Origin: DUOA01 sp012839095
Lineage (GTDB): Bacteria > Bacillota > Clostridia > Caldicoprobacterales > DTU083
Assembly (NCBI GenBank): GCA_050951505.1
Contig: JBMNJE010000011.1
Span: forward strand, 434,001-498,000
Reading direction: 5' to 3'
Length of the DNA stretch: 64,000 bases
Positions within the stretch are counted from its first letter, which is position 1; each line of letters starts with the position of its first letter. The translations under genes and the position numbers were made by a program. Below are positions 60,926 through 64,000 of this stretch, piece by piece. The notes below the pieces were generated by a model, which saw nothing but the letters and a program-made list of their open reading frames with translations, was not told the DNA's origin and did not search any database.

Positions 60926-61663
60926 ATGGAAGCCATCACCGGAAGTCTTTTGGCACTGATAAAATTATTGTTTTTTATTGCCCATGTTACCGGCAGTAAT
61001 TCATTTCCCAAGCCTTTGAGCCCGGAAGAAGAAGAATATCATCTTATCAGGTATTCTCAGGGCAACGAAGAATCACGAAATATTTTGATTGAACATAATC
61101 TGAGGCTGGTTGCTCATATCGTTAAAAAGTACAACAGCACCGGCAGAGATGTGGATGATCTGATTTCCATAGGGACAATTGGATTAATAAAAGCGATTTC
61201 TACCTACAATATGGAAAAAAAAACACGACTGGCTACTTATGCAGCCCGCTGTATAGAAAATGAAATTCTGATGACCATTCGTGCTTCCAGAAAGACAAAG
61301 AGCGAAGTCTCCTTACAGGATCCTATCGGAGTAGACAAGGAAGGCAATGAAATAACACTGATTGATATATTAGGCAGCCATCCTGATACGGTGACAGATC
61401 AGGTAGAGCTTAAGCTGCTGACAGTAAAACTATACAAAAAAATGCAGACTGTATTAAAAAAAAGAGAACAGATTGTATTGGAGATGCGGTATGGACTTAC
61501 TAATGGCAAAACAAGAACACAAAGGGAAATTGCGCAATTGCTGGGGATATCCCGCTCCTATGTGTCACGGATTGAAAAAAGAGCAATCATGAAACTGGCG
61601 AAGGAAATGGATCCAAATTTCACAATGTCGAATGAAAATGTCTCAAATGAGGAGGTAAATTAA
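60926..61663 (+). CDS. sigK: Sporulation sigma factor SigK, uninterrupted
   Basis: Late mother-cell sigma factor, 245 residues. The first 20 or so residues are hydrophobic (SLLALIKLLFFIAHV), matching the pro-sequence that SpoIVFB removes. Region 2 contains LIEHNLRLVAHIVKKY, DLISIGTIGLIKAI and ATYAARCIENEIL, and region 4 contains TQREIAQLLGISRSYVSRIEKRA near residue 205. The coding sequence is continuous, with no skin-type insertion. A CATATATT at 60888-60895 could be a sigma-E type -10 box, but no -35 match was found. The gene lies after the U32 gene. Confidence 0.95.
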   Translation: MEAITGSLLALIKLLFFIAHVTGSNSFPKPLSPEEEEYHLIRYSQGNEESRNILIEHNLRLVAHIVKKYNSTGRDVDDLISIGTIGLIKAISTYNMEKKTRLATYAARCIENEILMTIRASRKTKSEVSLQDPIGVDKEGNEITLIDILGSHPDTVTDQVELKLLTVKLYKKMQTVLKKREQIVLEMRYGLTNGKTRTQREIAQLLGISRSYVSRIEKRAIMKLAKEMDPNFTMSNENVSNEEVN

Positions 61664-61740
61664 GCCGCTGCTGCCGTCTTAATGTCATTTCATTATTCTG
61701 GAATATATGGAATAATTAATAATTAACTCCGGTAACTCCA

Positions 61741-61769
61741 TTGACATTCATCATATATTTCTATATTAT
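61741..61769 (+). promoter_or_regulatory. Predicted promoter for yqeG-aroE
   Basis: Perfect TTGACA (61741-61746), 17 bp, TATTAT (61764-61769), 40 bases before the yqeG start. Confidence 0.75.
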
Positions 61770-61808
61770 ATAAACGATAAGCAAAGATTGAAGCAAAGGA
61801 AGATCATA

Positions 61809-62324
61809 TTGCACAACATGCTGAAGCCTAACCTGACTGTCGGTTCTATATTTGATATTGATCTCCAATCTCTGATGGAAAAGGGGTATAAATATATTAT
61901 TATAGATGTTGACAATACGATAACTGCCTGGAATCATTATAAAATCAGTCAAAGGCTTAGAAACTGGGTATTCAAGGCTAAAGAAACAGGTTTTAGCATC
62001 TGTCTTTTGTCCAACAATAATCAAGCGAAGGTACAAAAATTTGCTTCGGAACTGAGTGTCATGGCTGCACCTGTCGGGGGAAAACCTCGTTTACGATCTT
62101 TTAAGAGTGCTCTGACTGCTCTAAGAGGCGGCACGCACAACACATTGGTCATAGGAGATCAAATTTTCACTGATATTCTGGGCGGAAACCGGGCAGGGCT
62201 TTTTACCATTCTGGTCGATCCTATTGACAATAAAGAATTCATAGGAACAAAGTTTACCAGGCTGATGGAACGTATAGTAGCAGGAAGGAGGCCCATATGC
62301 AAATCACACCGGCAACCAAGGTAG
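61809..62324 (+). CDS. yqeG: YqeG family HAD phosphatase
   Basis: A 171-residue HAD subfamily IIIA protein. The nucleophile motif is IIDVDNTITAW near residue 32 and the downstream acids are VIGDQIFTDILGGNRAG near residue 118. The substrate is unknown. TTG 61809 is preferred since AAAGGA at 61795-61800 lies eight bases upstream; the frame extends to TTG 61788 before it. It overlaps aroE by 28 bases. In Bacillus yqeG-yqeH-aroE are together; yqeH is missing here. Confidence 0.92.
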   Translation: MHNMLKPNLTVGSIFDIDLQSLMEKGYKYIIIDVDNTITAWNHYKISQRLRNWVFKAKETGFSICLLSNNNQAKVQKFASELSVMAAPVGGKPRLRSFKSALTALRGGTHNTLVIGDQIFTDILGGNRAGLFTILVDPIDNKEFIGTKFTRLMERIVAGRRPICKSHRQPR

Positions 62325-63139
62325 TCGGTCTCATTGGGCATCCGGTGGCTCACAGTCTGTCACCTGTTTTGCACAATCATCTTTACCAATCATTGGGACT
62401 TGATATGGTGTATCATGCCTTTGATGTATTGCCTGATCAGGTGGAAGCTGCTGCAGCCGGGCTGAAAGCCCTTGGATTCACTGGCTTTAATGTTACCGTT
62501 CCCCATAAGGAAGTGGTATATAATCTTCTGGATTGGATTGATGAAGAGGCCGAAATAGTTGGTGCTGTCAATACCGTGAAGATTGAAAACGGACGATTGG
62601 AGGGGTATAATACCGACGGGCAGGGGTTCATTCAGTCATTGCATGCATCGGGTTTTTCTGTCAGCAATAAAAAAGTAGTTATGCTCGGCGCAGGCGGGGC
62701 CGCCAGGGCCATTGGAATATCTGTCTCTAAAGAAGAACCGGAAGAAATCTGTATTATAAACCGAACTTTCAGCAGGGCTGATAGACTGGCATACTTAATC
62801 AACAACCACAAAGGAAGAAGAATTGCCAGAGCCGCTTCAGTTATACCGGCAAATACTGATTTTATTATTAACACAACCTGTCTGGGTATGTGGCCTGATA
62901 CAGTTGGAAATCCAATACAGGGATACAGCTTATCAAGTCACATGGTAGTTTGTGATATAGTTTACAATCCCAGGCAGACAGCAATGCTAAAGTATGCAGA
63001 GAAACATGGCTGCAGGGTCTGTGACGGGATGGGAATGCTGATAGGACAGGGAATCAAAGCAGTTGAAATATGGCTGGATACTTCTCTTTCCAAGGATTCC
63101 TGGCAGCTCATGTCCAAGGCAGCCTATAATCATAAGTAA
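62297..63139 (+). CDS. aroE: Shikimate dehydrogenase
   Basis: NADPH-dependent reduction of 3-dehydroshikimate, step four of the shikimate pathway. The 280 residues show GLIGHPVAHSLSPVLHN near residue 11 (shikimate binding), NVTVPHKEVV near residue 63 (catalytic Lys), AVNTVK near residue 92, the cofactor loop LGAGGAARAIG near residue 131 and NTTCLGMWP near residue 190. It starts within yqeG behind GGAAGGAGG. Shikimate flux leads to chorismate and prephenate, the donor used by TrhP. Confidence 0.96.
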   Translation: MQITPATKVVGLIGHPVAHSLSPVLHNHLYQSLGLDMVYHAFDVLPDQVEAAAAGLKALGFTGFNVTVPHKEVVYNLLDWIDEEAEIVGAVNTVKIENGRLEGYNTDGQGFIQSLHASGFSVSNKKVVMLGAGGAARAIGISVSKEEPEEICIINRTFSRADRLAYLINNHKGRRIARAASVIPANTDFIINTTCLGMWPDTVGNPIQGYSLSSHMVVCDIVYNPRQTAMLKYAEKHGCRVCDGMGMLIGQGIKAVEIWLDTSLSKDSWQLMSKAAYNHK

Positions 63140-63167
63140 GTATCATATTCAAAAGGAGGTCATCTGT

Positions 63168-64000
63168 TTGGCAGAGCGGCTGATTGAGCTACTAACGACA
63201 ATGCTGGGGCCGTTTGTTTTTGAGTTTTCCCTGGGGCTCCTGCTCATTTTATGGATTGCACTTTACATTTACTTCCATGTTATTATTTTGAGGCCTGTTT
63301 ACATAAATTTAAAGCAGTTTACTGAGCTTTTATCCGGGCTTGATGATTATAGCAATGAAAACCATCCAAGGATAGAAGAATATATCTACAGCCAAAAAGA
63401 TATAACATTCCTGCGTGATTTATGGAATGAATTCAAAGAAAAGCACAATGATACATCCAATGTAGACCAATGTTTCAATAAACATACTATGGTAACTGCT
63501 CCTGCCAGGAGGAACCAGGCTAAATCATTACCGGCCTTTTTTTTGACCGTAGGGCTGACATTATCATTATTTTGCCTGCTTCTTCGTTTTCCAGCAGCGC
63601 AGCCAGTCTCAGACTTTACCAGTCTTTTGTACACTGCAGTCAGCGAAGTAATCGTAATTGCCTTGTTTTCCATTTTGCTTTCCTTTATAACGGCTATCGT
63701 CAACAGGTATATGTTTAGCAAAGCAGATGCATGGGTATATGAAATTAACAAACTGTTGAAGCGAAAACTGCCTTTATCTGATGAGGAAAGTGAGTTTGAC
63801 AAAATGGCAGCAGCAATAGACAATATGGCCAGCAGTTTGTCCTCATATGCACAATATCAGGCAGATATTCAGCGTAACGGTATGAACCAGCTGGTTGATG
63901 TCTTTCTTGAGAAGCTGCATAGTGAAATGGACGGGCAAATGCAAGTCCTGGGTGAGTCCTTGCAGAGTGTTTCTGAAACGCAGATGCAGCTGGCATCCCA
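63168..64000 (+). CDS. Membrane and coiled-coil protein, 3' end outside window (ZorA/MotA-like layout)
   Basis: The frame from TTG 63168 is open to the window edge, 277 codons. AGGAGG at 63154-63159 is eight bases upstream. A first hydrophobic helix lies at about 14-41 (EFSLGLLLILWIALYIYF), followed by a soluble stretch to 115. Two further helices follow at about 121-140 (LPAFFLTVGLTLSLFCLLL) and 155-180 (SEVIVIALFSILLSFITAIV). From about 185 the protein is polar and helical, probably a long coiled coil with repeated DNM/SSL patterns. This layout resembles MotA/TolQ/ZorA-type proton channels, but no diagnostic motif was matched. No named family can be given. It begins 28 bases after aroE. Confidence 0.75.
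   Translation, partial: MAERLIELLTTMLGPFVFEFSLGLLLILWIALYIYFHVIILRPVYINLKQFTELLSGLDDYSNENHPRIEEYIYSQKDITFLRDLWNEFKEKHNDTSNVDQCFNKHTMVTAPARRNQAKSLPAFFLTVGLTLSLFCLLLRFPAAQPVSDFTSLLYTAVSEVIVIALFSILLSFITAIVNRYMFSKADAWVYEINKLLKRKLPLSDEESEFDKMAAAIDNMASSLSSYAQYQADIQRNGMNQLVDVFLEKLHSEMDGQMQVLGESLQSVSETQMQLAS

Noticed and set aside
60926..61663. sigK disrupted by a skin element
   Set aside because: The frame is continuous from the pro-sequence through region 4.
1..64000. CRISPR array, rRNA or tRNA genes
   Set aside because: No regular spaced repeats and no cloverleaf or rRNA-like stretches were noticed by eye; a tRNA scan would be needed to exclude a missed tRNA.

Overview
The window is a low- to mid-GC bacterial chromosome segment from a spore-forming anaerobe of the Bacillota, most likely class Clostridia. 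The evidence is gene order: long stretches match the Bacillus subtilis blocks rsgA-rpe-thiN-spoVM-rpmB-yloU-yloV-recG, ylbH-coaD-ylbJ-ylbK-ylbM-ylbN-rpmF, fapR-plsX-fabD-fabG-acpP-(fabF)-rnc-smc-ftsY, ylxM-ffh-rpsP-khpA-rimM-trmD-rplS-lepB-rbgA-rnhB, dprA-topA-trmFO-hslV-hslU-codY and mltG-trmR-trhP. Sporulation genes (spoVM, ylbJ, an unsplit sigK) and a split glycine decarboxylase (gcvPA/gcvPB) fit this placement. I cannot name the species. TTG starts are frequent, at least nine probable cases, each usually with a good Shine-Dalgarno site.

Layout. 1-2.5 kb: end of the rsgA operon, closed by a 24-codon spoVM. 2.6-2.8 kb: rpmB in reverse. 3.0-5.6 kb: a decayed insertion element carrying a frameshifted DDE transposase and a frameshifted DUF4338/DruA-like gene. 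5.8-13.9 kb: yloU (apparent frameshift at its start), yloV/fakA, recG, rsmD, coaD, a coiled-coil gene, ylbJ and a patatin. 14-18.5 kb: tmcAL, pta, ackA, DUF177, rpmF, linking acetate metabolism to an acetate-using tRNA enzyme. 18.5-23.8 kb: FapR-controlled fatty acid synthesis. 23.9-37.3 kb: RNase III, SMC, SRP and its receptor, ribosomal proteins, tRNA modification, signal peptidase, ribosome assembly, RNase HII and ComM. 37.3-45.1 kb: a block lying between comM and dprA, with an unassigned sigma factor, a coiled-coil protein, the glycine cleavage genes and a PAS-GGDEF-HD-GYP protein. 45.2-53.1 kb: dprA, topA, trmFO, hslVU, codY and a Fur-family regulator. 53.3-64 kb: a nucleotidyltransferase-phosphomannomutase fusion with a degenerate mutase site, RNase J, mltG, trmR, a U32 peptidase, sigK, yqeG, aroE, and an unfinished membrane/coiled-coil gene that runs off the end.

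Most of the window is conserved housekeeping. The items most worth a second look are the DruA-like gene packaged with a transposase, the sigma factor and coiled-coil pair, the degenerate mutase fusion, the ZorA/MotA-like open frame at the right edge, and several regulatory inverted repeats that overlap or flank promoters. No rRNA, tRNA or CRISPR array was seen. Promoters listed are matches to the -35/-10 consensus, nearly all with 17-bp spacing; they are predictions read by eye.
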